From positions 243,680 through 307,679 of the forward strand of contig SDOX01000166.1 in assembly GCA_004565275.1 (NCBI GenBank): a stretch of 64,000 nt of DNA, given 5' to 3'. The position numbers and the translations under genes are program-made. This document shows, piece after piece, positions 33,745 through 44,451 of the stretch (the first letter of the stretch is position 1; the number at the start of each line of letters is the position of its first letter). The notes below the pieces were generated by a model that was given only the letters and a program-made list of their open reading frames with translations, was not told the origin of the DNA and made no database searches. Origin of the DNA: Nannochloropsis salina CCMP1776. Lineage: Eukaryota; Sar; Eustigmatophyceae; Eustigmatales; Monodopsidaceae.

Positions 33745-35201
33745 ATGGCATTCAGAAAAATCGTCACCGCCACCTTCCTCTTGGTCGTGACCCTTCTTTG
33801 CTGTTGTCTTACCAACGTCTTTGGTACTGCGGTGAGTGTTGGGACCGGGAAACTTCTATGTCTCGCTTAGACGAGGCAGCCCCCCATTCTATGAAGCGGG
33901 GCGTGTGAGGATACGCCACTCTGGAAGACGCGGTTCTATTTCAATTTTATTCACAAATGCATGTATATGTGTACACGTATAGATCACACATTTGTCGCAT
34001 GAGTGGGAACCGGATCTGTCAGATGTTTTTAAACCACACAAAGGTTGTGGGTTTTGCCGCATTGCTTTTCCTTCATTTCCGATCTCTCTGTAGCTTCTAC
34101 CGCAGCTAGTATGCATGTGACTTTTTCGGATACACACGATATGGCCCACACGAATTTTCACGTATAGCCATTTTTTCATTGTCCAGGCGCCCGTCAATGT
34201 TGTAGTCACGCTCCGTGGCAAGAAGTACGACTTATCAGCGGAAAGCGTGCAGGATATTCAGGCCCAAATGGAAGGTAAATCCGGCCTGAAACCCGGCCAG
34301 CAAGCCATTTTGTTCAAAGGAAAGCAGCTGGGCGCGAGTGAGAGCCTGAGTGCAGCGGGCGTGGTGGAAGGGGATACCCTGAACATCGTGCCCACCAAGG
34401 GAGACGTGCCCCGGGCGCCCCCTCCCCGACCTCGCGCCAGCTTCTCCTCCGCCAGCGCGGAGGATGAGGACCTCGCCACGCCCGCGGGGACTTCTTCTCC
34501 AGCGGCAGGTGCTGGACCCTCCACCCCGGACGAGCTCTTGGCCATGCTGAATGGCATGTTGGGGAACTCGGGCCTGGGGGGCCTGGCGGGGGCGAGCTCG
34601 CCCGAGGACGCGGCCAAGGTCTTCCAGGGCATGGACATGGGCAAGGTGGCCAAGATGTATCAGGCCTTCATCTGGAAGCTGGTCCGCTCCCCCATCGTCG
34701 CTCGATACTTGTCGAGCGAGGAAGACATGGAGCAGTTGCGTCTGAAGCTGAAGGAGAGCTTCGAGAACGTCTCGCAGGATCCCAAGGTGGCGGCGCAGAT
34801 GGCCCCTTTCCTGAACGACGACTTCCGCGCCATGATGGAGGATACCCGGAAATTCAGGGAGGTACGTGAAGGAGTGAGGGAGGGATGAAGGGAGGAGAGA
34901 GGGAGGGAGGAAAGATGGGGCTGCCGAGAGACAGCGTTGGTTGCACGCGCGAACTGTCGATGCCCCGTTTGCTGGCTCTGAATCGACCCGCCCAATACCT
35001 TCTTTTGTCCAGGAAATTCAAAAAGTGGTGGATTTTTACATGAAGATGCCAGACCCTGACGCGGACGGGAGCGCCTTCAGCGGGTTGGACATGAGCATGT
35101 TCGAGGGCCTGGCCAAGAGCCCCGACGAGGACGCGAGCGACGATCTGGACAACCTGGGGGACGAGGACGAGGACGAGGGGGACGGGGGGGGCGAGCTGTA
35201 G
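33745..35201 (+). CDS. Ubiquitin-like-domain protein with N-terminal signal peptide
   Basis: Three exons, 33745-33831, 34187-34861 and 35013-35201, each a whole number of codons, give 316 residues. Exon 1 encodes almost exactly a signal peptide: a basic start (MAFRK) and a hydrophobic core (VTATFLLVVTLLCCCLTNVF), ending GTA. Exon 2 opens with a ubiquitin fold, residues about 30-95 (VNVVVTLRGKKYDLSAESVQ, MEGKSGLKPGQQAILFKGKQL, VVEGDTLNIVPTKGD), with no C-terminal Gly-Gly. A Pro/Ala linker, a helical region (KVAKMYQAFIWKLVRSPIVA, DMEQLRLKLKESFENVSQDP, DFYMKMPDPD) and a strongly acidic tail follow. A ubiquitin-like protein sent into the secretory pathway is unusual. In algae with complex red plastids, signal peptides also start plastid or periplastid targeting; an F follows a possible cleavage site (NV/FGTAAP). 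Function unknown. Confidence 0.75.
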
Positions 35202-35589
35202 GGGCGGTGGGCGTGTCTGAGTCGGGCGGCGAAGAGGGAAGAGGGCCGGGAGCAGGGGGAGCAGGGGGAGGCGCTGGGGGGAAGACGAAGACTTGGCCTG
35301 GAGGCGCGAAAGCAAAGAGACATGTAACGATCGGCGGAAGCATCTTTCTGCATTTAATTCTTTTTCGGAGGCTTGTTTCAGCATCCCCGTTTCGAAATCG
35401 AAGACGGAGGCACCAGTCCTCTGGCCCACAGTCGATTGACCACACTGAAGGCCCACGTCCTGCTCACGCTCGCTTCCCGTTCCTACCGGAGAATCACCAT
35501 CTCTACCACGCGGTGCCTGCTTTTTTCCAGCCTGTCCCCCACCCCTCCCTGCCTCGCTCCGTCCCTCTCCTCATTGTCCGCCTTTTCCG
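35202..35589. other. Convergent 3' intergenic region
   Basis: 3' flanks of the UBL and ataxin-3 genes. The left part is purine-rich. No gene is recognised. Confidence 0.5.
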
Positions 35590-36634
35590 CTATCTCTCCT
35601 CCAAGCTCATGGCGATGACCCGCGCGAGCTCCTCCTCCTCGCTCCCCCCCTCCGTCCCAGTCGTGCCAGCTTGACCGCCCTCTTCTCCGCCCTTCCCGCC
35701 TGCTCCCATCCCGGTCGTCCCCTCGCCGGCCACGTCCCGCCCGCGCCCCGTCAAACGCCCCCACAGCCCCCTCTTTCCTCGCTCCCCTCCCTCCCCATCT
35801 CCCCCTCGCCGCTGCCCCCCCGCCACCAGGTCGCTCACTCTGTACCACATCCCAATATCCCGCCGCCCATGCCCCCCCCCTTCCTCCGGGTAGCCTCTCT
35901 CGGGCAGCCCCTCGCCGCGTACCAGGAAGACGCTGTAGCCCTCCGCGACCAGGGCCTCTAAGAAGGCACTCAGGTAGAACCTCCCCACCTCCTCCGGACC
36001 CCGCTCCAGCGTCGAGTTCAGGTTCCACCACCGACGCCCCACCCTGCGTAAAGCGAACCAGTGCTCGGCTCGGTTCACCAGGAAGCCAAGCTCCTGCGTC
36101 AGGTCACCGGCCGCCTCAGCCGCCTTATCCCGTTCGCCCTCCCCACCGCCCCGGGAAGAGGGCTGAGAGAAGGAGATTTTTTGGAAAGGGATCAACTCAA
36201 TGGCTCCAAAGCGGGCGAGAGCGAGACGAAGAACATCCACAGAAAAAAAACCGCTGTGCAAGGGAGAGAGGCATGGATGCAGAGGATTAAAAAGGTGAGG
36301 AGTGACAAATTGAGAAGTAAAGGAAGTAGAGATACCAAACAGGTCTCAATCGCTATTCTCATGCAAACATATACCTAGCATTAACATTCTCGCTATCCTC
36401 CGCCAGGAATTTCATGGCGTCTATCGTCTCGCCCGCCGCCAACATCAATTCCGCCTCTTTGGCATCGAGCTCAGCGGCGATCTCGGCCAGGTCAGCGGGA
36501 GAAAAGTAAGGTCCAATTAAGAGGGCATTGAGGGCATGCTGTCCGCATAGGGAGGACTCTTGTCTTTCGTGGTATAAAAACGTGCGGGTATCGTCTTCAT
36601 CATCACCGCCTAGAGTGCTGGCCCCGTTGTGCAT
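35590..36634 (-). CDS. ATXN3: Ataxin-3-like Josephin-domain deubiquitinase
   Basis: Cysteine protease that removes or trims ubiquitin chains. Two exons, 36634-36375 and 36253-35590, join within a Ser codon to give 307 residues. The Josephin domain carries the catalytic Cys30 (HERQESSLCGQHALNALL), His151 (EHWFALRR) and Asn166 (WWNLNS), with the same His-Asn spacing as human ataxin-3. SGFFSVDVLRLALARFG and FLEALVAEGYSVFLV are further family blocks. The C-terminus ends with one ubiquitin-interacting motif (EEEELARVIAMSLEE); there is no polyglutamine tract. A Gly/Arg-rich linker of about 70 residues separates the two. The frame is open five codons upstream of the chosen ATG but without an ATG start. 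The intron is 121 nt, GT-AG. Confidence 0.93.
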
Positions 36635-37116
36635 TACCACAAGCGCCAAAAAAAGAAAAGCGATTGAGATGTTCCGCCGCTAAGACGGTAGGACAGATCC
36701 TATGTAGAGCATGATAAGTCTCAGACTCATCGCAGGGACCCTGTGGCAACGTGTGATTGCGTGATGGAATGTGAGCTAAGATGGCTACTCGTATGGTCAG
36801 TCCTGCCTGGGGAGAGAAGGCTTGAAACCGAGCAAAGACGATGACAAGGAGGAAGTATCTGCCGCCGGACCGGAGATCGATAAATTTACTGTATGTAGCG
36901 GATGGCGCACGCTTTGAAGGATTTTGACGCGGTCATTCCGGTGAGCAAAACACATAAAGATCGTATCGATCTTGCAGGTTGCACTATGGGACGTCGACGT
37001 CACGCTTGTTCTTTCTCCCTTCAAAAGACCACCTCCTCTTACGAGTCTCCGCGCAACACATACAGGTTTAACGAACGAAAGGAGGACTTTATCTTATTAA
37101 AAAGCCATTAGCATCA
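36635..37116. promoter_or_regulatory. Divergent region between ataxin-3 and dihydropteridine reductase
   Basis: Head-to-head 5' flanks of 482 bases. No gene is recognised. Confidence 0.5.
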
Positions 37117-38125
37117 ATGACAGCCGCTAAGCAGGCAATCATCGTTGTCGGCGGCGCTGGTGCGTTAGGAAAGAGTCTAATCAACTCCCTCAGAACCTCC
37201 CCTGGCAGTAGCGCCAGTAGCATAATTAGCGTTGATTTCTTCCCCAATCCACGTGCGACACACTCGGTCCCTTTAATGGCAACAATTGGATCTATAGCTT
37301 GGCCTGAAACGGCCATGCAGGCGTTAGCAAAAGTGCGGGCATGTTTAAAGGACGAGGGTGGGTCGGAAATGCCATGCCGGGCCGTATTGCATGTTGCAGG
37401 AGGGTGGTCAGGGGGTGGTGTGCGCGACTCCGGCTTTCTGGAGAGCATGAATCGCATGTGGATCTGCAATGTACAGAGTGCGGCCCTCGCAGCCCACATG
37501 GCTGGCCTGTACCTTCGACCGCAGTATCCGTCGGTGGGGCGTCAAGCCGGGATGGGCGATGCCACACGCGATGTGGGCGACGGAAGGACTAAGAGCGGGG
37601 GGTTGATGGTATTGACGGGGGCAGGAGCAGCTATTGACCCTAAGGCATGCGTGAGCATGGTTGGATATGGTTTGAGCAAGAGCGCGACTCACTTTCTGAC
37701 GAGGACTGTTGCAGCGGACCCGGAAGTGGTCAGGGCAGGCCTGACGGCCCTGTCTATCTTGCCTACGACGATTGACACTCCGGCAAATCGGATGGCTATG
37801 CCCGACGCTGATTTTGGAGAATGGACACGGGTAGGTTTTGGAAGAGGAGAGCGAAAAATACATGGTGAACGAGCGCATGGATGTTCAATATGGTCCTTAA
37901 TGGGCACTTACTTACAATTACAGCCGGAAATTATTGCGGAGAGGCTGGTGACCTGGGTGGAAGACGCATCTCAGCGGCCCGCTTCGGGATCCCTGATCCG
38001 GGTAAGGATGCAAGAGTGCATGCTTTTACAATGAGAGGACTAAGGCCTTATTTGCTCTTTTCTTTCAGGTGGTCACATCTCAAGGCAAGACATCCTGGAT
38101 GCCTGTCTTAGATTCCTCCTTGTGA
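37117..38125 (+). CDS. QDPR: Dihydropteridine reductase (quinoid type)
   Basis: NADH-dependent short-chain dehydrogenase that regenerates tetrahydrobiopterin from its quinonoid dihydro form, supporting aromatic amino acid hydroxylases. Three exons, 37117-37830, 37924-38001 and 38069-38125, give 282 residues against about 244 in human. The Rossmann motif is IIVVGGAGALGKSLINSL. VLHVAGGWSGGGV matches the family's CVAGGWAGG. The catalytic Tyr184 and Lys188 lie in MVGYGLSKSATHFLTR. ILPTTIDTPANRMAMPDADF and SGSLIRVVTSQGKT match the human LPVTLDTPMNRKSMPEADF and SGSLIQVVTTEGRT. All introns are GT-AG and in phase 0. The extra length is a Gly-rich insertion around residues 135-165. Confidence 0.93.
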
Positions 38126-38910
38126 GGTTTATTTATAGAAGCCTCGACGGATGTGAAAAATCATTTTGTTATGGATGCATTGAAGATGACAGATAAATTG
38201 AGGATCTTATAGCTGTCCCGAGAATGTTGAGAACAAACAATCAAAATTGTGTAAGGTAAAAATCGTGCAGGAGGACAGGATGATGGATTTTCTGTGTATA
38301 GATGAGAATAATCAGTCGCAAATAGGAGTAGAGGAGATGTCATGGATTTGACCGTCCTAACTACTACAATAGTAAGTCAGAGACGTGGTGGAAAAAGCCT
38401 GGCAGAAAGATGTTTCCTCTTTTCTCCTTGCTGATTTCTGTGTTACTTCGTATACTATCCTTCGAGTGTTGCTCCTCCCTGATCTCAAAGAGTCCCGAGT
38501 AGGCCAATGCCAACATTTTCTCATTCTCTGGACATTGCACCCTTCACACGTAAAAATTGGATGCGGTGCACTCAGTCAGAAAAACAGACCCCCAAAAGCC
38601 ACGACATAATTGAGCCGGCTGTGTGCTCGTGTACGTTCCCTAAGTTGAAGCGAGGTCGGCGGCTTCCTTCCTCATCACCCAGTGCCTCCATGCCTTCCCT
38701 GCACATCACCGCCCGGCCCTTTTGTCATCGATGCTTGATGCCGCTCTTATCGTCTTTTGTCACATGATTTGACATGCTTTTATACCACCTGCTTCTTTAA
38801 ATGTCGCCTTTTTATGCGAGGAAGCTGCGCCCATTTTACGAGGACATATCATGCTCACGCTTACTTTCCGACCCATATAAATACGTGCAATACTCCTTTC
38901 AGACTTGACC
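38126..38910. promoter_or_regulatory. Intergenic region upstream of the coiled-coil gene
   Basis: 3' flank of QDPR and 5' flank of the next gene. No gene is recognised. A TATA-like box lies near its right end and is listed separately. Confidence 0.45.
38874..38883 (+). promoter_or_regulatory. Possible TATA box
   Basis: CATATAAATA lies about 30 bases before the ATG at 38911. If used it would imply a very short leader. The match is by sequence only. Confidence 0.3.
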
Positions 38911-40843
38911 ATGGCCACTGCAGATGACGAATCCTTAAGGCGTTGTTCTTCTTTTTCTCCCCCCTCCTCCATGTGCTCTTCCCTAACATCGACCCATCCT
39001 ACGCCCCCTCACACACCCGTTTTTGCTCCCAACCTCCCCACATCTGGGCACCTCACGACTCTCAATAATGACGGTGACGATGAAGATGATCTCGTAAACC
39101 CTACTTCTCACTATCTCATGCTTCACTCGCTGCCCCATCGTTTCTCTCCTGAGCCTGATCTAAATTGCCTGGCCTGGCTTCGTGTCTATGAAGAAGCACA
39201 ACAAGCCTTCCAGGCCAACAGCCGGAATGTCGCTGCACACTTCCCCGAACGCGTTAAAGAATTGCCATTATCATGTTTTTTGCAGCCACCTTCTAATGCT
39301 GCTACTTCTGTACCAGAAGATGGCTGTTCTGTACCAGAAGATGGCTGTTCTGTACATTTATTGACTACAGAAGACGGTGAGAAAGATAAGAGACAAAGCG
39401 GCCTTGCCAAAACGAGCGCTCATGAATTGATAAGCTTCAGTACGAAGGGTAATGTCGAAGGACCAAGTGAAAGGCTAGAAGTGGCCGAATTTCAGCGGAC
39501 ACATTTTTTGCACGACTGCGTAATCCCTTGGGTGGTGGCTGTCCACGAAGAGAAGGCAAACGGCGCGAGAAGCAAAACGAAGCTGCGAATAAAATACGAA
39601 ATCACAGACCTTTTGTTGTACAACGCTATCGGGGCGGTACTGCAAGATACATATGACGACGAGGAGGTAGAGGATACGAACGCATTTTCCGAAGAGTGCG
39701 AGGTGAGAAAGTATGCGATTCTTGAATATCAAAGTCGAGAGAGCGGAGGAAGAGAGCGTCAACACAAGAGAATGAAATTTGATACGAGCTCCCAAAGAAA
39801 TGGAGGGGGATACCTGGAAAACTGTACGAGTATCAGCAGTGTGTACTGACTGTACCAGTATCAGCAGACAAAAAGAGGATGAGCAACACCCAAAAACTCG
39901 CGCGCATAGGTATGATCATCATCGCCATGAACAATTTCGCCTGCGCTCCCTCCTAAAGCTCGCGCAACTTCGACAGAAAGCGATCGAGCATTTGCAACGA
40001 CATGTGCGTCGCTTAGGGCAGGACCGAATAAATACTACGTGTCTTCCTGACACCCTCGACGAAAAAGGGAGGAATCTGGAGGGGATTTATGGGAAGAAAA
40101 TTGAAGTAGTCGGCAACGGACGGGTAATGTCACAGGGGAAGTTAAAACATGAAATCTGTCCCAATCAAGCGGACTTTCAAGCAAAATTACAGCAGGATAA
40201 GGACGCATCGATAGGAAGATGTGGGGATGGCTTGGTAGAAGAGCATGCAACGGCAAAGCATGTCATTCGAAAAAATTTGGAAGGAGGTGAAGATCGACCA
40301 CAGAATGACGTTGACTATAATGAAGGGTTTCGCTTGTTCCTGACACAAATGGGAGCAAAAAAGCAACATGTGAAGAACGCACCTTTAGAAGAGAAGACTG
40401 ACAATAATGTGCTTGGAAATTCAATAGAGCTCGTAGATCCGCGGAGCCTGTACCAGCTACAGCTGCCGAAACTTAGATTCGCTCGAACGGTGACAAATTA
40501 TAAACTCTCTATCACGTGGTTGTTAGAAAACAATTTGATACTAGGGAGGAAATTCGAGACATATTTAGGAGCTAAATGGAAGATAGCAAAGTGGAATAGG
40601 GCTAAGAAATGGGAGATGGCAAAATAAGAGGAACAAATACATAGCATGTAAGAGCGCCTCAAAAGCCTGGAGACAGAAGTTCGGAGCAGGGAGAAAGAGG
40701 ACAAGGAGCGCGACTTGACATTGTCAGAACTGAATGATGATATCTCGGATTGCCAGGATCGGTTGGCTGCTTGTGACGAGGCCTTTAAATGGCTGATTCA
40801 AAACAGCAAAACACATCATGAGACAGAAGATAAAAAGAAGTAA
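38911..40843 (+). CDS. Unrecognised coiled-coil protein; frame interrupted (possible pseudogene)
   Basis: I do not recognise this gene. The first frame, 38911-39849 (ATG, MATADDESLRRC), has a Ser/Thr/Pro-rich N-terminus and two perfect 21-bp tandem repeats encoding VPEDGCS twice (39308-39349). A conserved-looking helical part follows (KLRIKYEITDLLLYNAIGAV). The frame ends just after a 28-bp near-perfect tandem duplication at 39822-39867. Without that extra unit it would continue directly into a second frame running to 40627 (RQKEDEQHPK, FRLRSLLKLAQLRQKAIEHL). Two TAA stops follow (40625-40627 and 40649-40651), after which the same frame is open again as a charged coiled coil (ERLKSLETEVRSREKEDKER) to 40843. 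Either an unrecognised intron covers 40490-40660 or the gene is decaying. The region is AT-richer than most neighbours. Confidence 0.5.
39308..39349 (+). repeat. 21-bp tandem repeat, two perfect copies
   Basis: A unit beginning CTGTACCAGAAGATGG repeats twice in frame inside the coiled-coil gene, adding seven residues (VPEDGCS). A partial third start (CTGTAC) follows at 39350. Confidence 0.85.
39822..39867 (+). repeat. 28-bp tandem duplication that shifts the frame
   Basis: The 18-base string CTGTACGAGTATCAGCAG at 39822 recurs with one mismatch at 39850, an offset of 28 bases. Because 28 is not a multiple of three, the two copies place the downstream sequence in a different frame. A conventional GT-AG intron of matching phase could not be fitted here. 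Confidence 0.8.
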
Positions 40844-41900
40844 TGGTAGAGATCTACTGAAATGCCATTTGAGCATGATTACGTAAGCATGATTAAAGTT
40901 TCATTAAATGGAAAAAATGGATGTAAAGGACAGACTCCGTTCCATCCTATGCCTGACCAAATTTTCAAATGAATTTCAGCTTTTGTTCAAAAAGAAAGTG
41001 GCATAAGACGCTTTTCTGCTATACGCACGCACACTGCGTCGTGCCTAGAAAAGCGTAACTGTATCAAGTAAAAGGAGACAGAGGAGGCAAGTCCCACGGC
41101 TCACAATCCTGTACGCTACTTCCAAATCGTGCCAACAGCACAGTCTTCTTGAATATGGTGTGGTGAGGGAGAGTAAATTTTAAAAAGCGAATTCCAAGCA
41201 ATCAGGACGAAATTTTAGCTACCAGGCTGAGAAAAATTACAGGTGTGGTCGCCGCCTATGACTTGCTTTGGACAACATTTGGGTGCTTTCCATGCTGGTG
41301 AACGAAAGGTCCGGTGGCTAGGATCGCACAATTCCATCGAAAGTTTAGTTTTAACGGGATACGTCCATATACAAGGCTTTGTGAAAACAATGAAGACAAC
41401 TCGAGTGCTTGGCTGATGGGTGCGAGGTTACTTCAATCTACGCAGCGCTAAAAGCACACCTTTCGTAACGTGCGAATGACATGCTCCCATCCCAACTGCT
41501 AATATGAAATGTGTACAATTTTAAGTGTACAACGAAATATTTGATCAAAGAATAGAAGGATTTTCAGGTCTCGTGCTGGGCGTGTGCAAGCAATTATTTC
41601 GATTGTGAGGTGAGACGTTCACGACAGTAGTGAGCGATGAAAACCGGGTCTTGGGTACTATCAATTATTCAAAACATGCGCTTTGCGTATCTAATCAAAC
41701 ACTCAAGCTGTCATTTGGAAACGATTTTATCCAGACATTCGTATCCTTGTACAGGCCACAACTCATTTCGATTTGAAACTCCTCACTTGCTGGCCTCCTT
41801 CATCCTCCGACCTCCCGCCAACCTCATCAAGCATCGAGCGGTTGAAGGAAACTTTGCTCTGAAACTCCCCATCATATCATTCGAGTCCTAGCACACAAAC
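40844..41900. other. Long intergenic region before RRP45
   Basis: About 1 kb of AT-richer sequence. An 84-codon frame at 41637-41891 has no family resemblance and ends just before the RRP45 start, so it is more likely leader or promoter. Nothing else is seen. Confidence 0.5.
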
Positions 41901-43763
41901 ATGTCAGTCATAAAGCAAGGGGAAGACATGAGTATCAATGAGCGGGAATTCATTCTTACGGCGCTAAAGGATGAAAATTGTCGCGCCGATGGCCGGACGC
42001 CTGCGGATACCCGTGAGCTGCGTGTTACTTACGCGCGTGCTGAAGGCCGGGCAACCGCCGAAATTCAGCTGGGTAAGACGCGCGTGCTTACTGTGGTTAC
42101 TAGCGAGCTTACCCCGCCCTATCCTGATCGGCCTGCAGAAGGATTTTTGAACTTGAATGTAGAGTACTCTCCCATGGCAACACTGGGAATCGATAATGCA
42201 CGCACTAATCCGACGTTAGTGGAAGTGGACCGTGTCATTGAGCGGTGCTTGCGTCAAAGCCGTGCACTAGACACAGAGGCACTTTGTGTTATCGCTGGCA
42301 GTAAAGTGTGGTCCTTGCGCTGCGACGTGCGAATCCTAGATGACGCAGGGAATGTTGTGGACGCGGCATGCTTGGCCACAGTCGCAGCGTTGATGCATTT
42401 TCGTCTCCCAGAAGTAACGGTGTTGACTGGAGGCTCAGACGAGAGGAGCAACAGCAGCGCAAACGACGGTAAAAGCAGTGTAGGTCGTGTTCGGGAGGGG
42501 AAAGGCCTGGGGCACGCGTCTGTGGTTGTTCACCACTCCTTCGAGAAGGAGCCGTCCGCCTTGCCCATCCACCACGTTCCCATCTGCGTCACTTTCGTGC
42601 TCTTTAACACGTCTCCTATCGTCTCTGTCATTGACCCTACGGAGCGCGAGGAGCTGGTGATGGGGGGCCGTGTAACTTTTTCAATCAACGTGCACAGAGA
42701 GGTGTGTGCCATGCAGAAGATTGGAGGGCTGGCGCTGGCCCCGACCAGCCTAACGCGGTTGGCAGAGATAGCCATGGAGAAGGTGGGCGACTGGCACTCT
42801 CTCTTAAAGACTTCTTTGGAGGCGGCGGACTCGCAAGCCAAGGCGGAAAGATTGCGATGCGTGCGTGGGACCGCCTCCATGCACGTTCGGAGAGGAGCGC
42901 TGGGAGACGCAGAAGGAGAAAGGGGAGCAAAAGAAGTGGAAGGAGGGGCGGACGCATCTACATCGCAAATCGAGACAGTTCATCTTGATTTTGCAGAGTT
43001 GCACGCACCAATCAAAGTTCGAGAGGAATCGGAGAAGCCGCCTGTCGATGAAGAGGAGGAGACACGTACGTTGAGTGTATTGGAGCAGGCAGCTTTGGAT
43101 GCAGAGGACTACCGAATGAAACAAGGAACCGAAAATTTGACTCAGGGGATACAGGAGACGCAGTTCTCATGGACAGGGGCAGCAACTCGTAACTCAGATA
43201 CAGGAGCTGTCGCAGGGCCTACAGACTCGGTGGTGACTGAAAGCACAGGCGTGAACGACGTGTGTACAGCAGCTTGTCCGGGATCGACTGCCGAAACTGC
43301 GCTTACTTCACATAGGTCGAGCATGGAAACCAAACCAGCAGGAGCTCGTGAGCTAGGGAGAAAAACAAAGACATTGGGGAGAAGAAAGGACGTAAGGAAC
43401 GGAGAGGGTAGGGACACGGAAGAGGAGGACGACGACGAGGAGGGGGATGCCGTCATGATGGTTTCAGAATTTGCATCAAGCAGCGAAAGCAGTCTCGGAT
43501 CCCCTTATGGTAAGACGGCCATTGCAGCGACAGGCTCCAATGCGAGGAGGCCTTCGTCACAGGGCGCCCCGCAGGCGACAGCTACTACTGAGCGAGCTGA
43601 AAACGATGACGAAGAAATTAAAGATTTGAGAGATGCGGTAAAAAAACCACGTGTACGAGGACAGAACGGAAGCTCGAGTGGCCGAGGTGCTGCGAAGCGT
43701 CCCAGTGGTACGTCGAGTAAGGGCACAAGCAAGAGCAGACCGGAAGGAGGCACGAAAAGATAA
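41901..43763 (+). CDS. EXOSC9: Exosome complex component RRP45 (EXOSC9), RNase PH family
   Basis: Structural subunit of the nine-member RNA exosome ring used in 3'-5' RNA decay and rRNA processing. One exon, 620 residues. The RNase PH fold fills residues about 10-300: NEREFILTALKDENCRADGR, AEIQLGKTRVLTVVTSELT, PDRPAEGFLNLNVEYSPMA, VIERCLRQSRALDTEALCVI, WSLRCDVRILDDAGNVVDAA, PICVTFVLF and MQKIGGLALAPTSL. The order and wording match RRP45 rather than RRP42/43. As in other eukaryotic RRP45 proteins, a long C-terminal tail (about 320-620) lacks fold; here it is acidic (EEEDDDEEGDAVMMVSEF) and ends in a basic, Ser/Gly-rich stretch likely to bind RNA or act as a nuclear signal. The first ATG was chosen; another at codon 10 (MSINEREF) is nearer the typical family start. 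Confidence 0.93.
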   Translation: MSVIKQGEDMSINEREFILTALKDENCRADGRTPADTRELRVTYARAEGRATAEIQLGKTRVLTVVTSELTPPYPDRPAEGFLNLNVEYSPMATLGIDNARTNPTLVEVDRVIERCLRQSRALDTEALCVIAGSKVWSLRCDVRILDDAGNVVDAACLATVAALMHFRLPEVTVLTGGSDERSNSSANDGKSSVGRVREGKGLGHASVVVHHSFEKEPSALPIHHVPICVTFVLFNTSPIVSVIDPTEREELVMGGRVTFSINVHREVCAMQKIGGLALAPTSLTRLAEIAMEKVGDWHSLLKTSLEAADSQAKAERLRCVRGTASMHVRRGALGDAEGERGAKEVEGGADASTSQIETVHLDFAELHAPIKVREESEKPPVDEEEETRTLSVLEQAALDAEDYRMKQGTENLTQGIQETQFSWTGAATRNSDTGAVAGPTDSVVTESTGVNDVCTAACPGSTAETALTSHRSSMETKPAGARELGRKTKTLGRRKDVRNGEGRDTEEEDDDEEGDAVMMVSEFASSSESSLGSPYGKTAIAATGSNARRPSSQGAPQATATTERAENDDEEIKDLRDAVKKPRVRGQNGSSSGRGAAKRPSGTSSKGTSKSRPEGGTKR

Positions 43764-44451
43764 AGCGCTCCTGACAACGATTAAAGATCTCGTAGCAGCA
43801 AAATGTCAAATATGAATGGTTTTGTGATTATTTTATATTATGGGTCGCGTCTCGTGTAAGATCTTTCAGCGCACACCAGAAAACGCGGGCCCTGGCCTGG
43901 GAAGGGGGGCTGGCAACCTACCCGGAGGAGAGGGCCCGGTCCCACCCCCGCAAGGCGATGACGAGTCCAACCTGCCTCTGCTTCTTCGTGATTTACCAGC
44001 AACGCCGGCCTTCATGCCGCCGGCGTGACAATTTTGTCCCGTCGGCTCGCGTCAGACCCTTTTGAATACTCAGGAATGGACGAAAGATGGTAGCGTACGC
44101 CATTGTCGCAACTGATTTTGCGAGCAATACCGACGCAACCTCCACCACGTGCGTTGGCGGAGTGAGCGAAAGTCACGGAGATCGACGGGCTGGACGAAGA
44201 TTGACCCGTGGAAAACCATTACCCATCCCATCACGGTTCAGAACATTAAAGGAAACGCTTGTACATTGAACAAATTGTGCCAGCCGTCTGATCGATACAT
44301 TTTCTCTGACTTGAGGGACATCTGACATACCGATCGAGCCGGCTCACGCACGTCATCCCTTGGTCCCGTGCCCTTTATTTCTATCCATCCGCATTATTGA
44401 CATCAAAATCGTGTCACTGAAATTTAAAGAGAACGCACAGGTGAAGGAATC
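43764..44451. promoter_or_regulatory. Intergenic region upstream of the desaturase fusion
   Basis: 3' flank of RRP45 and 5' flank of the desaturase gene. Two short frames (about 60 codons) lack any recognisable feature. No element is assigned. Confidence 0.45.

Noticed and set aside
41637-41891. 84-codon frame just upstream of RRP45
   Set aside because: More likely leader or promoter; no family resemblance.
43840-44028. 62-codon frame between RRP45 and the desaturase
   Set aside because: No conservation cue, unusual composition, and it lies in a likely promoter region.
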